In this document: piece by piece, positions 8,422-16,841 of the stretch
How positions within the stretch are numbered: position 1 is the stretch's first letter
How the letters are laid out: each line of letters starts with the position of its first letter
Assembly (NCBI GenBank): GCA_019163135.1
Contig: JAFLKR010000077.1
Location: forward strand, 1 to 36,987
DNA: 36,987 nt
Source of the DNA: Desulfobulbaceae bacterium
Lineage (GTDB): Bacteria > Desulfobacterota > Desulfobulbia > Desulfobulbales > Desulfobulbaceae
Direction: 5' to 3'
Program-made: the position numbers and the translations under genes
The notes under the pieces: generated by a model
What the model was told of the DNA's origin: nothing
Databases searched by the model: none
What the model saw: only the letters and a program-made list of their open reading frames with translations

Positions 8422-8459
8422 GTATGCCATTTTGGACTAGTGGTTCCTTTATGGCATAC
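8422..8459. promoter_or_regulatory. Candidate activator-binding site, copy 2, inside a 9-bp inverted repeat
   Basis: The second CCATTTTGGACTAG (8427-8440) lies within a larger dyad, GTATGCCAT (8422-8430) and ATGGCATAC (8451-8459), perfect over 9 bp with a 20-base centre. The dyad begins directly after the stop codon of the activator gene. It has no T-tract, so an operator is more likely than an intrinsic terminator, although a transcript hairpin at the mRNA 3' end is possible. It is about 180 bases upstream of the sigma-54 promoter. Confidence 0.55.
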
Positions 8460-9833
8460 TCAGACTATCCCATAAGACTGCAGCTTGCGCCGAAGGGTAT
8501 TCAAGCCGATTTCCAGCAAGCGCGCAGTTTGTAATTTGTTTTCGCCGGTATAGCGATAAGCCTTGAGAATATGGTCTTTTTCAACATCGGCCAGTGGAGC
8601 AACGGACTCGGGGGGCAACGATGGCGCTACCCGATGTTTCTTTGATATCGCGGTGGTTACGTAGGCGGGCAAATGATGGATAGAAATCGACTTTCCTTTG
8701 GCCAGGCTTGCCGCATATTGCACAATCGATTTCAGCTCTCTGACATTTCCCGGATAGTCATACGCACTCAGCACAGCCCAAGCCGGCTCTTCTATGTCTC
8801 CGCTGCCATGGCTGGCGTCGCCATCCCGTAAAAAGGCTTCCACCAGAAGGACGAGATCCTCCCCTCTTTCTCGTAAAGGGGGCAGATCCAGCCAGGCGCC
8901 GCACAGACGGTAGAAAAGATCTTTACGGAACAGCCCCTGATCCTGCAATTTATCCAACTCGGCATTGGTCGCGGCAATGAAGCGAACATCCGCCCCCAGG
9001 GGTCTGCTGACTCCCAGTTTAAAATATTCACCTTCCTGGAGCACCCGAAGCAGTTTCCCCTGCAACTCGAGCGGCAGACTGCCGATTTCATCCAGAAACA
9101 GGGTCCCTCCGGAGGTTGTTTCGAGATAGCCTTTTCGATCCTGGGTGGCCCCGGTAAACGCCCCTTTGGTATGACCGTAAAACTCAGCTTCAAACAAGGT
9201 CGCGTTCATGGAGGACATGTTGACGGGGGTAAAGGTGCGCCCCGCTCTGGAACTGGCCCGATGAATCGCCTGAGCCAAGAGTTCTTTACCGGTTCCGGTT
9301 TCTCCCGTTATCAAGACCGGAACCTTCCTGGCGGCATGGAGCTCAGCCTCCTTCATAATCTGGAGCATCTTTTCCGACTGGGTGATGATGGGCGCAAAGG
9401 CCTCTGGGTACAGCAGGTCCGGTATCTTTTTCTGTTTCCCTATCCGTTGAATTTCCAGGAAATTTTTTCTTTCCAGAGCCTTGGCAATGACGATCAGCAG
9501 CTCTTCCAGGTTGAGCGGCTTGACCCGGTAATCAAAAGCCCCTTTTTTTATGCAGCTTACCGCCAGGCTGGCCTCATCGGCGGCGGTTACCATGATGCAT
9601 TCGGTAGCTGGGCTACAGCTTCGGATACGATCCAGCAACTCGACGCCGGTCATCCCCGGCATGGTGATATCAATGATGGCAATATCCGCCGACTCGCCCT
9701 GCTGAAACAATGCCGCAGCTTTCCGGGGGTCGCTTTCGGCCCGAATGTTCCGGAACCCGCTCAGGAGCAACCCCCTCTCGAGGCTTTCCAGAAAATCCTG
9801 CTCATCATCTATTAAAAAAATACGGGATTGCAT
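8460..9833 (-). CDS. Sigma-54-dependent response regulator (NtrC family)
   Basis: A 457-residue enhancer-binding protein in three parts. The receiver (1-120) has D9/D10, phospho-acceptor D55 (IAIIDITMPG) and the conserved lysine in YRVKPL. The AAA+ domain (about 150-390) has Walker A GETGTGKE, the sigma-54-contacting loop GAFTGA, Walker B TLFLDEIG and the LPPLRERGEDL region. A C-terminal Fis-type helix-turn-helix (about 418-455) has KLQTARLLEIGLNTLRRKL. It lies 5 bases after the histidine kinase gene, so the two are surely co-expressed and form a pair. A consensus sigma-54 promoter and two repeat sites lie immediately downstream, making the chemosensory operon the likely target. Confidence 0.95.
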   Translation of the reverse strand: MQSRIFLIDDEQDFLESLERGLLLSGFRNIRAESDPRKAAALFQQGESADIAIIDITMPGMTGVELLDRIRSCSPATECIMVTAADEASLAVSCIKKGAFDYRVKPLNLEELLIVIAKALERKNFLEIQRIGKQKKIPDLLYPEAFAPIITQSEKMLQIMKEAELHAARKVPVLITGETGTGKELLAQAIHRASSRAGRTFTPVNMSSMNATLFEAEFYGHTKGAFTGATQDRKGYLETTSGGTLFLDEIGSLPLELQGKLLRVLQEGEYFKLGVSRPLGADVRFIAATNAELDKLQDQGLFRKDLFYRLCGAWLDLPPLRERGEDLVLLVEAFLRDGDASHGSGDIEEPAWAVLSAYDYPGNVRELKSIVQYAASLAKGKSISIHHLPAYVTTAISKKHRVAPSLPPESVAPLADVEKDHILKAYRYTGENKLQTARLLEIGLNTLRRKLQSYGIV

Positions 9834-9838
9834 GCCGA

Positions 9839-12800
9839 TTACCCTGTTGTCAGTTGGTTTAATGGCGCTGGCGTTGCCTTGAGCAGTATGCGAAAAAGGC
9901 TCCCCTTGCCCTCTTCACTTTCGACCTCGATGCGCCCCCCCAATTCCGACACTAATCGTTGGGTGATGGAGAGGCCCAACCCGGTACCAACGCCAGCCGC
10001 TTTGGTGGTAAAGAATGGATCGAAAATCTTTTTCTGGGTTTCGATATCCATGCCGCAACCGTTATCGCTTACTTCCACACGCACTTCGCCATCGGGCTCG
10101 GAAGGTCCGATTATCTTCAACCGCACCCATGAATCCTCTTTATCCATTGCCTGGATGGCGTTGATCAGGAGATTGACGACCACCTGTTCCATGGCCAACG
10201 GATCGGTACACAGGGCGGGAAGATCTTCGGGAATATCAACTTCAAAGGTCTTGACGGTTTTTCTGATACGCCCCTGGCAAATGAATATGCCTTTTTCTAT
10301 GACTTGCTTCAGGTCAATCCGCCGATTTTCCCCCTTCCCCCGCTCACGCACAAACTCTTTTAGATTTCCTACAATCTGGTTGATCCGGACCGAGCCGTGC
10401 TCAATATTGCCCAATAATTTAAAACAGTCCTCCCGGAAAAACGAATAGGGCCGATTGAAAACCTGCAAATCCGGATGCTCCAGCACATATTCGTCTACAA
10501 TGGTCAGCAGAAATTCGAGATACGATCGCAAAATGGGTGTATTGAAATAAATGAAATTATTCGGATTATTTATCTCGTGCGCGATCCCGGCGATCAGCAG
10601 CCCTAAGGTGGCTAATTTTTCGCTCTGGATGAGCTGCCGGTCCATCACTCTCGCCTGGGTAATGTCAAGGATGCGTATTATTGTGGCCTCGATCGCTCCC
10701 GATTCATTCTTTACCACGTCCACAACCACCTGCTTCAGCCTCTCGGGATCCATTTTCCCCTGACGCTCATAGGACCCCGAATATCCTTGCAGGGCTGAAA
10801 AGGGCCGCTCACAGCCTTCACATGGAATCGACCTGCCCTGAAACCCTTCAAAACAATATTTGCCGATGACCTGCTCGTAATCGGCTAATGCATAGTAGTT
10901 CATGGCAGCCTTGTTCAGCTGTTTTATCCGGAGCTCTGCGTCCAGCATGATGAGCGGATCGGAGATCCCGTCAAGGGCCATGGCCAGCGTAGCCTTACTG
11001 TTGAAAAGTTGCTCCTCGACCCCCCTGCGCTCTTCCATTTCCTGAAGCAGTTGCTCGTTAGCCGATTTCAGATTGACCGTCCGTTCCTCCACCCGCCTTT
11101 CCATTTCATCACGGGCCTTTTTCAGCGCATCCTCGATTATTTTACGCTCGGTGATATCGGTGTGCACGATGACCACGCCGAAACTCACCGGCCGCAGCGG
11201 GGTGACGTTCATGGTGAACCAACGCTCCCGCCCCGGTGCATGGCAGGGGTATTCCAGACTGAAAGCGGGCAGGCTGCCGCTCAACACAGCTTGAATGCCC
11301 TCCAGACTTTTCAAAGCAGCATCATCCGATGCCGAACCGTAACTCTTGCGGCAGGCTGTCAAGTAGTTCGCGCCGACCTCCGTAAAGGGTGCCGGCTTGC
11401 CGGGCTCAACCCCGTTTTCAAGCGCAAACCGGCGCCAAGGCTCGTTGACGGCGATGATCACCCCGTCAGCATCCAGCACCACGATTTCCGAGGTGACGGA
11501 GTCCAGAATCGCGACACTGAAAGCCTTGCTTTCCAGCAGCGCTGCTGTCCGTTCTTCAATACGCGACTCCAGCAACTGGTTGATCCGGTTTATCTTGCCG
11601 AACTGCTCGGATAATGAATCCGCCATCTCGCTGAAATTGTGGATCAGGTGTGCAGATTCCTTTATGCCGCTTTCAGGCCAGACAATCTCCCGGTTCTCTG
11701 TCCCCAATTTAATTGGCAGGTCTTGGGTAATCAGGCGGAGTCGTTCAAGGGTACTCATGGACCGACGACTTAATAATTCCGCCAGAACCAGCGATCCGAG
11801 AAAAATCAAAAACAACAACGACAGCTTGCCAGCATAAGCATCGACAAGCATCTTCTGGAACGGGGCTACCGGTTGTTCTAGAATCAGTTTCCATTCAGCG
11901 AGATCGCCAACAGCTATTTCAGCGACATACAGCGATTTCTGCCAGCGTTCCATGGTGGGAGTATGGGAGGGGATGACCGGCACCCACTGACTGATTTCTG
12001 CATCGAGACGTTCAAGCGTCCCTTGATCACGCGCAAAAGGTTTCAGGACCGTTTGATCTGTCCGGTTGGAAATAATGACAGTACCGTTTTTATCTATCAA
12101 GGTGTAGAGCGTCGCCTTATTTTGCGAACTCTTATCGAGAAGGTCTTGAATCTGCTCCAGACTCAAGATACCGATAACGTAACCGCCGTATTCTCCGCCA
12201 GTGATTACCGGGGCAAGCATTGCAACCATAGGCCGTGGCGACCCGATTCGGGCCATGACCACTTCCGAGAGCATCGGCTTGCGCGCCTGCTTGAGTTGCT
12301 GATTGAAGGGACGGTCCGCAAATACTTTGCCGATATTTTCATCGCCGGATTCGTCGAGCAGAGGGTGGTAGGCTTTTACGGTGGCCTCTTGGTCGAGCAA
12401 CCCCATCCGCAGGAAATTGGTATCCGATTTTTTAGCGAGCCCCAGATGAAATTGCATCTGCGGCAAGGTGGCTGTGGCCGCCAGATCCGCGAGATTCATT
12501 ACAGCGGTTTTGCGGTTATACAACCAGGTCGCCAAGAGATGATTGACCCGTTCACCGTCTCGAATGAGGGTGGTGCGGATCGTACGGTCGATTTCGTTAA
12601 AATCGGTTCGACCACTGACTGCGAGCATGATCAGAGCCGGATACAGCACAAAAAAGGTCAAGAGATTGCAGGCAATATCACTAAACGATATCGTCGCGGA
12701 GCGCGACAGAAGTACGAACCCGGTATAGAGCAGCCTGGCGACAATGGCATTGGCAATGCCGTTGACCGCCTGTTTGATCATGGTGATCGCGACATTACTG

Positions 12801-13195
12801 AAAGGGACATGCATGACCAGATGGTAGAAAAGATAGACCAGCGGCATACCGACAAGGAGCCAGTAGAGCGTATCTGCCAGCACCATCTTTATCTTGCGGC
12901 GCTCCATCAGCCAGCCAACGACCGCGACCTCGGCGGTCATGATGATGATGGCATAGGGGTGATTCCAGAGAATATAGGAAAAACTGGCTATCATGGCTGC
13001 AGCCAGGACGCCGCGGCCAAGACCGACCAACTGCAGCGCCAGCATCGCAAAGATGCTTCCGAACAGAAAATCTATATTGAGGAAGATTGGAAATTTAAAA
13101 TAGTTGCCGGCGAGACCAAAGGCAACCACGGCGATGAATAGAGGAATACTGCGTTTGTCAGGTATGGGGGTGTTGTTTTGCGGAGCGATTGGCAT
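9839..13195 (-). CDS. Membrane sensor histidine kinase with extracytoplasmic sensor and two PAS domains
   Basis: A 1118-residue kinase. Residues 15-195 hold about six to eight hydrophobic segments, a polytopic membrane module. About 196-465 is a soluble extracytoplasmic part resembling a double Cache fold (VIGILSLEQIQDLL, TLIDKNGTVIISNR). A further transmembrane helix at about 468-490 is followed by a linker, two PAS-like domains (about 560-680 and 735-840), a HisKA domain with H in AGIAHEINNPNNF, and a HATPase with N box VVNLLINAIQAM, VSDNGCGMD and GVGTGLGLSI. The second PAS carries cysteines in CFEGFQGRSIPCEGCERPF, possibly a metal or redox site. The ATG at 13195 has no clear Shine-Dalgarno. 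The gene ends 5 bases before its partner activator. The ligand is unknown. Confidence 0.93.
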   Translation of the reverse strand: MPIAPQNNTPIPDKRSIPLFIAVVAFGLAGNYFKFPIFLNIDFLFGSIFAMLALQLVGLGRGVLAAAMIASFSYILWNHPYAIIIMTAEVAVVGWLMERRKIKMVLADTLYWLLVGMPLVYLFYHLVMHVPFSNVAITMIKQAVNGIANAIVARLLYTGFVLLSRSATISFSDIACNLLTFFVLYPALIMLAVSGRTDFNEIDRTIRTTLIRDGERVNHLLATWLYNRKTAVMNLADLAATATLPQMQFHLGLAKKSDTNFLRMGLLDQEATVKAYHPLLDESGDENIGKVFADRPFNQQLKQARKPMLSEVVMARIGSPRPMVAMLAPVITGGEYGGYVIGILSLEQIQDLLDKSSQNKATLYTLIDKNGTVIISNRTDQTVLKPFARDQGTLERLDAEISQWVPVIPSHTPTMERWQKSLYVAEIAVGDLAEWKLILEQPVAPFQKMLVDAYAGKLSLLFLIFLGSLVLAELLSRRSMSTLERLRLITQDLPIKLGTENREIVWPESGIKESAHLIHNFSEMADSLSEQFGKINRINQLLESRIEERTAALLESKAFSVAILDSVTSEIVVLDADGVIIAVNEPWRRFALENGVEPGKPAPFTEVGANYLTACRKSYGSASDDAALKSLEGIQAVLSGSLPAFSLEYPCHAPGRERWFTMNVTPLRPVSFGVVIVHTDITERKIIEDALKKARDEMERRVEERTVNLKSANEQLLQEMEERRGVEEQLFNSKATLAMALDGISDPLIMLDAELRIKQLNKAAMNYYALADYEQVIGKYCFEGFQGRSIPCEGCERPFSALQGYSGSYERQGKMDPERLKQVVVDVVKNESGAIEATIIRILDITQARVMDRQLIQSEKLATLGLLIAGIAHEINNPNNFIYFNTPILRSYLEFLLTIVDEYVLEHPDLQVFNRPYSFFREDCFKLLGNIEHGSVRINQIVGNLKEFVRERGKGENRRIDLKQVIEKGIFICQGRIRKTVKTFEVDIPEDLPALCTDPLAMEQVVVNLLINAIQAMDKEDSWVRLKIIGPSEPDGEVRVEVSDNGCGMDIETQKKIFDPFFTTKAAGVGTGLGLSITQRLVSELGGRIEVESEEGKGSLFRILLKATPAPLNQLTTG

Positions 13196-13379
13196 GATTT
13201 ATAAAAAGTGGAAAAAGAAACAAATTTGAGAAAAACATTTTGTTTAATATATCCCGGTTCAGCACGGAAGACCAGCAAGGATTCCTGAGCACCACAGGCA
13301 CTGTGGGTGTGCGGTGGGGACAGCCCGGTCCATTTCTCGATGAATTTCGGTCCGCTTGCCCGTATCCGCACCGGCAAGC

Positions 13380-13568
13380 TTGTCGACCACCTGCCTTCTA
13401 TCGGCAGGAAAAGAGGTCTCGTCGCCTGGGTAGCGCGAAATCGGCCACGCCACCCTGTGCGACCAGACGATAAAAATCACCGAAATCGGCCAACCACTGC
13501 TTAACCTGCTCAAAGAGGAGGGGCTCAAAGGCAGGTTAACCGAAGCCTTTAACTGGCAGTTTCAGCTC
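13380..13568 (+). pseudogene. Decayed coding remnant, family not recognised
   Basis: Between the kinase and the QmcA-like gene, the plus strand has a stretch whose codons look protein-like but which is broken: a frame from 13380 gives SAGKEVSSPG, a TAG stop at 13431, then REIGHATLCDQTIKITEIGQ and on to about 13568, running into the 3' end of the convergent gene. There is no credible start codon or ribosome site. REIGHATL faintly recalls the REIGH motif of polynucleotide phosphorylase, but the surrounding residues do not follow that family, so no identity is claimed. It could equally be chance. The rest of 13196-13379 shows no gene. Confidence 0.3.
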
Positions 13569-14485
13569 GCCCTGACTTCCTTTACAGTGGACATCGCGGT
13601 GGCAATAATGCCCGCGACATCAGCTACATTGCTGGGCATAATGATTGTATTGTTTGTCTTGGCCAGATTACCGAATTGGGTGATGTACTGTTCCGCCAAG
13701 CGCATGTTAAGCGCCTCGATACCGCCTTGTTCCTTGATGGCCGTGGCTACCTTATTGATACCCTCGGCCGTGGCTGTGGCGATGACCTCGATTCGCTTAG
13801 CATCGGCCTCGGCAATGAGCGTGACCTGCGCGGCCTTGCCTGTGGCCTCATTGATTTGTTTCTGCTTCTCGCCTTCGGACTGGTTGATCATGCTCTGCCG
13901 CAATCCTTCGGAGGTGGCAATATCCGCCCGTTTCTGACGTTCGGCGGTCATCTGGGCTTCCATGGCCTGCTTCACCGATATGGGAGGAGTTATATCCTTG
14001 ATTTCATAACGAAGAACCTTTACCCCCCAGGTCATCGCCGCCTGATCGATGGCATCGATTACTTCGGTGTTGATTTTCTCCCGTTCCTCAAAGGTTTTAT
14101 CAAGATCGATTTTGCCGATGGCTGAACGCAGCGTCGTCTGAGCCAGTTGGGTAGCCGCGCGGAGGTAATTATCGATGCCATAAGCCGCTTTATGCGGGTC
14201 TTGTATTTCCAAATAAATAATTCCGTCGACCTCAACGCTCACATTATCTTTGGTTATACAGATTTGTGCGGGAATATCCACGACCTGCTCTTTGAGACCG
14301 AAAACGTAAGCAGCTCGATCAACAAAAGGAATCAGAATGTGGAAACCGGCTTCGAGAGTGCGGTCAAACTTGCCGAGACGCTCTATGATGAAAGCGCTTT
14401 TTTGAGGAACGATGACCGCGCCTTTGACAAGAGCAATGATGACTAGGATGGCGACAGCGATAAGGGCAATGAGTGTTGGGGTCAT
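13562..14485 (-). CDS. SPFH/Band-7 (stomatin-like, QmcA-type) membrane protein
   Basis: A 307-residue protein with one N-terminal transmembrane segment (about 4-24), then a Band-7 domain opening VPQKSAFIIERLGKFDRTLEAGFHILIPFVDRA, a typical stomatin/QmcA signature. A charged coiled coil follows (about 165-240, rich in EAQMTAERQKRADIATSEGLRQ-type repeats) and a C-terminal helix. Such proteins oligomerise on the inner membrane and organise membrane domains or modulate proteases. The NfeD-like gene lies 117 bases upstream on the same strand, the standard stomatin/NfeD pairing. A GGAG lies about 11 bases before the ATG at 14485. Confidence 0.93.
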   Translation of the reverse strand: MTPTLIALIAVAILVIIALVKGAVIVPQKSAFIIERLGKFDRTLEAGFHILIPFVDRAAYVFGLKEQVVDIPAQICITKDNVSVEVDGIIYLEIQDPHKAAYGIDNYLRAATQLAQTTLRSAIGKIDLDKTFEEREKINTEVIDAIDQAAMTWGVKVLRYEIKDITPPISVKQAMEAQMTAERQKRADIATSEGLRQSMINQSEGEKQKQINEATGKAAQVTLIAEADAKRIEVIATATAEGINKVATAIKEQGGIEALNMRLAEQYITQFGNLAKTNNTIIMPSNVADVAGIIATAMSTVKEVRAS

Positions 14486-14602
14486 AATAACGAAATCTCC
14501 TGTTTATTTTTGATGATCTGGAAAGTTATGACGCACGATTACGGACTGGAAAAAGGTTGGCCCGACATGAGTAAGAGGACTAAAATCCGGCTGCCAGTTT
14601 TT

Positions 14603-15067
14603 TCAAGGACGTTTTACGGCTTTGAGTTTGAGGCAAGACCTGTTCACCTTGTCGACGCCAACGATTTCGGCTTCCGACCCGGCGGGAATACGGTCCTCCG
14701 AAACAGCGGTCCACATGGTGCCCCGGTATCGCACCCGTGTCGCATTCCCAGGTTCGATATCTTGCTCGATTTTGATCCTCGTGCCGACTGAAACGTTTCC
14801 AGTGTCATCGTTTTCAGAAACCTCGCTTCGTCCCACGAAGGTGCGCATAGCCATTTTACGAAGGGTTGCAAGCGAAGTCAGCGATACAACCAAGAAGGCT
14901 ATAAGTTGGTTGGAATAGGCTTCTGGAGCGATGGCAGCCACTGCTGCAGCGCCCAAGCAACCCAGCCCAAAAAAGATGATCACAAAGCCGGGAACGGCAA
15001 GTTCGGCGAGCATGACGGCGATACCGGTTAAAAACCAGATCAGCCATGGGGAAAAATCGATGGGCAT
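14603..15067 (-). CDS. NfeD-like membrane protein
   Basis: A 154-residue protein with two or three N-terminal transmembrane helices (about residues 5-70, including GFVIIFFGLGCLGAAAVAAIA) and a C-terminal OB-fold domain (about 90-150) with VGTRIKIEQDIEPGNATRVRYRGTMW-type beta strands, as in short NfeD proteins. The start at 15067 (MPIDFSPW) has an AAGGAG Shine-Dalgarno; a frame extension to 15124 is less likely. Short NfeD proteins partner stomatin/QmcA homologues, and the next gene downstream is exactly that. There is no ClpP-like protease domain. Confidence 0.9.
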   Translation of the reverse strand: MPIDFSPWLIWFLTGIAVMLAELAVPGFVIIFFGLGCLGAAAVAAIAPEAYSNQLIAFLVVSLTSLATLRKMAMRTFVGRSEVSENDDTGNVSVGTRIKIEQDIEPGNATRVRYRGTMWTAVSEDRIPAGSEAEIVGVDKVNRSCLKLKAVKRP

Positions 15068-15371
15068 GCGTTGACTCCTTATCGGATGAGAGAGTGAAAG
15101 GTCTATTCCATGCACCAAAATCATAGCATATTTAGCGCACCGTTTGCATCAAGGTGTTGAGAAAAATAAGCGGGAGAACACCAGCGCCTGACTCCGCCCC
15201 CTATCCCGATAAGCGTATTCGATTGAGGACCTTTTCTACCGAGGGGAGAACGGAGACAAACGAACGGTCCGAGAAGGGGCCCCCGATAATGCTCGCCAGA
15301 GGATCGGTCGTTTGGCCGTAGCGGAGACAACAAGGAGCAGCTTTTACCAGACTGACGTCGCACATTCGAAG

Positions 15372-15391
15372 AGACCTTCCTATGAAGGTCT
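15372..15391 (+). other. Short perfect hairpin
   Basis: AGACCTTC (15372-15379) pairs with GAAGGTCT (15384-15391) around a 4-base loop and is followed by TT. The stretch 15068-15417 otherwise holds no gene I can support; small frames there lack ribosome sites and recognisable content. The hairpin could be a weak terminator. Confidence 0.35.
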
Positions 15392-15417
15392 TTATGAGGG
15401 CTGGCATAGAAGAAAAA

Positions 15418-15444
15418 ATAAGCCCTTGAAATTCAAGGGCTTAT
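15418..15444 (-). terminator. Intrinsic terminator left behind downstream of the tRNA-Ser integration site
   Basis: ATAAGCCCTTGAA and TTCAAGGGCTTAT form a 13-bp near-continuous palindrome; on the minus strand it is followed by TTTTTTCTTC. It lies immediately beyond the outer 20-bp att copy, in the place and orientation expected for the original terminator of the tRNA-Ser gene before the island separated them. Confidence 0.75.
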
Positions 15445-15453
15445 AAATATAAA

Positions 15454-15473
15454 TGGCGAAGAAGGTGAGATTC
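15454..15473. repeat. Distal att copy of the tRNA-Ser island
   Basis: TGGCGAAGAAGGTGAGATTC matches the tRNA-Ser 3' end (18043-18062) at 19 of 20 bases, covering CCA, the acceptor strand and part of the T arm. It is the fragment displaced when the island entered. Confidence 0.85.
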
Positions 15474-15501
15474 CTGTTTTTTACAGTAATCAGTTCTAAG
15501 T

Positions 15502-15522
15502 GTTTGAATTTACTATTCAAAC
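15502..15522. other. Hairpin inside the island's distal end
   Basis: GTTTGAAT (15502-15509) and ATTCAAAC (15515-15522) form a perfect 8-bp stem with a 5-base loop. The island stretch 15474-15733 has no gene; it holds this hairpin and one TTGTGTGACA repeat, which suits a recombination end region. Confidence 0.45.
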
Positions 15523-15733
15523 CTAAATGATGCGTGACAGTTTGTGTGACATATACAGATGTGCCTTAAAGTCAACTTCCCTTCACAAGTTCCGGTCTGG
15601 CGCAACACAAGTGAATTATCAGTAACCATCAAATAATGGCAGCTGTAGGTTTTGGTGATAAAACTACCCATTCAGGTTTGCATAATTCGCTATTACAATG
15701 AGCGATTTTAGCAATTATTTCAATGAGATATAT

Positions 15734-16759
15734 TTAATGATCATGCCGATGGTGAGCATCTGGAAAATGTGGGTGTGAGTGTTTCAATTCATTGTGCTGA
15801 TGATGATGGCTAGCCATGAATAAGTTCTTGTGATGTTCATCAAGCAGAAGTTCGTGGTCATGTTCCAACACTTCGTGAACATGTTCATGTTCGTGATTCT
15901 CTGTCAGATGCAACCAGATGCCCAACATCATCAACCCACCGGCAATTAACAGAGGCATTGTTACCGGTTCGCCTAATGCGACAGCCAATACCGCACCGAA
16001 GAATGGAGCAACTGAAAAGTAGGCACCTGTTCGAGCGGTGCCAAGATGACGTAAGCTTATGACGAATAGTGTCAAGCTTACTCCATAGGCGAGAAACCCC
16101 ACAACCATGGTGATTGCTATATTAGACAAAGGGGGCCATGCTGCTCCCAAGGAAAAAGCCAGAACAAGATTAACCGTGCCTGCAATCAATCCTTTTATAG
16201 AGGCAATCCAAGTAGCATCTGTCAACGATACTTGGCGTGTCAAATTGTTATCGACACCCCATGCGAAACAAGCACCCAATACTGCCAATGAAGGCCATAA
16301 ACCCTTGAACAGGAATTCCTCTGGGCAGCTTAAAACGACAGCACCAAACACAATCGCTGTCATCCCAAATGCGATTCTATAACTAAAATTTTCTTTAAAA
16401 AGAAACCACGCCAGCAGTGCCGTAAATACGCTTTCTGCATTCAATAACAACGAGGCACTTGATGCGGGCATCTCGGTCAGCCCTATCATTAATAATACAG
16501 GTGCAATAATGCCCCCTGCCAATATTGCACCCGCAAACCACAACATATCAGCACGTGACAATCTGCCTGATGGGGCATGGGTCAACTTGCGATATAGTGC
16601 AAGACCAACCCCGGACCCTAAATAAAGCAAACCTGCCAGCAACCAAGGGTTGACACTGCTTAACAATAGTTTCGCTAGTGGCGTTCCCGCACCAAACAAC
16701 AAGGCGGCTCCCAACGCAGACCGAACCCCCATTTGGCGAAGGCTATCTTTCCAGTTCAT
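15734..16759 (-). CDS. DMT/EamA-family transporter with histidine-rich C-terminal tail
   Basis: A 341-residue inner-membrane protein with about ten hydrophobic segments over residues 12-285 arranged as two EamA repeats (an early PLAKLLL segment, TEMPASSASLLLNAESVFTALLAW, and later LGTARTGAYFSVAPFFGAVLAV). Such proteins export or exchange small metabolites. After the last helix there is a tail of about 55 residues packed with His, Glu and Asp (HEHEHVHEVLEHDHELLLDE, then SHHHQHNELKHSHPH). That tail could bind Ni, Co, Zn or Cu and sense or buffer metal. It lies alone in the tRNA-Ser island, AT-richer than the host genes. The substrate is unknown; metal export is an inference from the tail only. 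Confidence 0.88.
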   Translation of the reverse strand: MNWKDSLRQMGVRSALGAALLFGAGTPLAKLLLSSVNPWLLAGLLYLGSGVGLALYRKLTHAPSGRLSRADMLWFAGAILAGGIIAPVLLMIGLTEMPASSASLLLNAESVFTALLAWFLFKENFSYRIAFGMTAIVFGAVVLSCPEEFLFKGLWPSLAVLGACFAWGVDNNLTRQVSLTDATWIASIKGLIAGTVNLVLAFSLGAAWPPLSNIAITMVVGFLAYGVSLTLFVISLRHLGTARTGAYFSVAPFFGAVLAVALGEPVTMPLLIAGGLMMLGIWLHLTENHEHEHVHEVLEHDHELLLDEHHKNLFMASHHHQHNELKHSHPHFPDAHHRHDH

Positions 16760-16841
16760 TTATAATCTCGTGCGATTACAGCAGATTGATTTTTTATGAA
16801 TAACTAACGACATCCCTTTAAGTCCTAAATAAGGACCCTGA

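Noticed and set aside
8422-8459. GTATGCCAT/ATGGCATAC as a NikR operator
   Set aside because: The E. coli NikR site is GTATGA-N16-TCATAC. Spacing and sixth base differ here, and the place beside a sigma-54 promoter fits another regulator.
15201-15407. 68-residue minus-strand frame between the NfeD-like gene and the island
   Set aside because: It has no convincing ribosome site or recognisable content, and a hairpin interrupts its start region.
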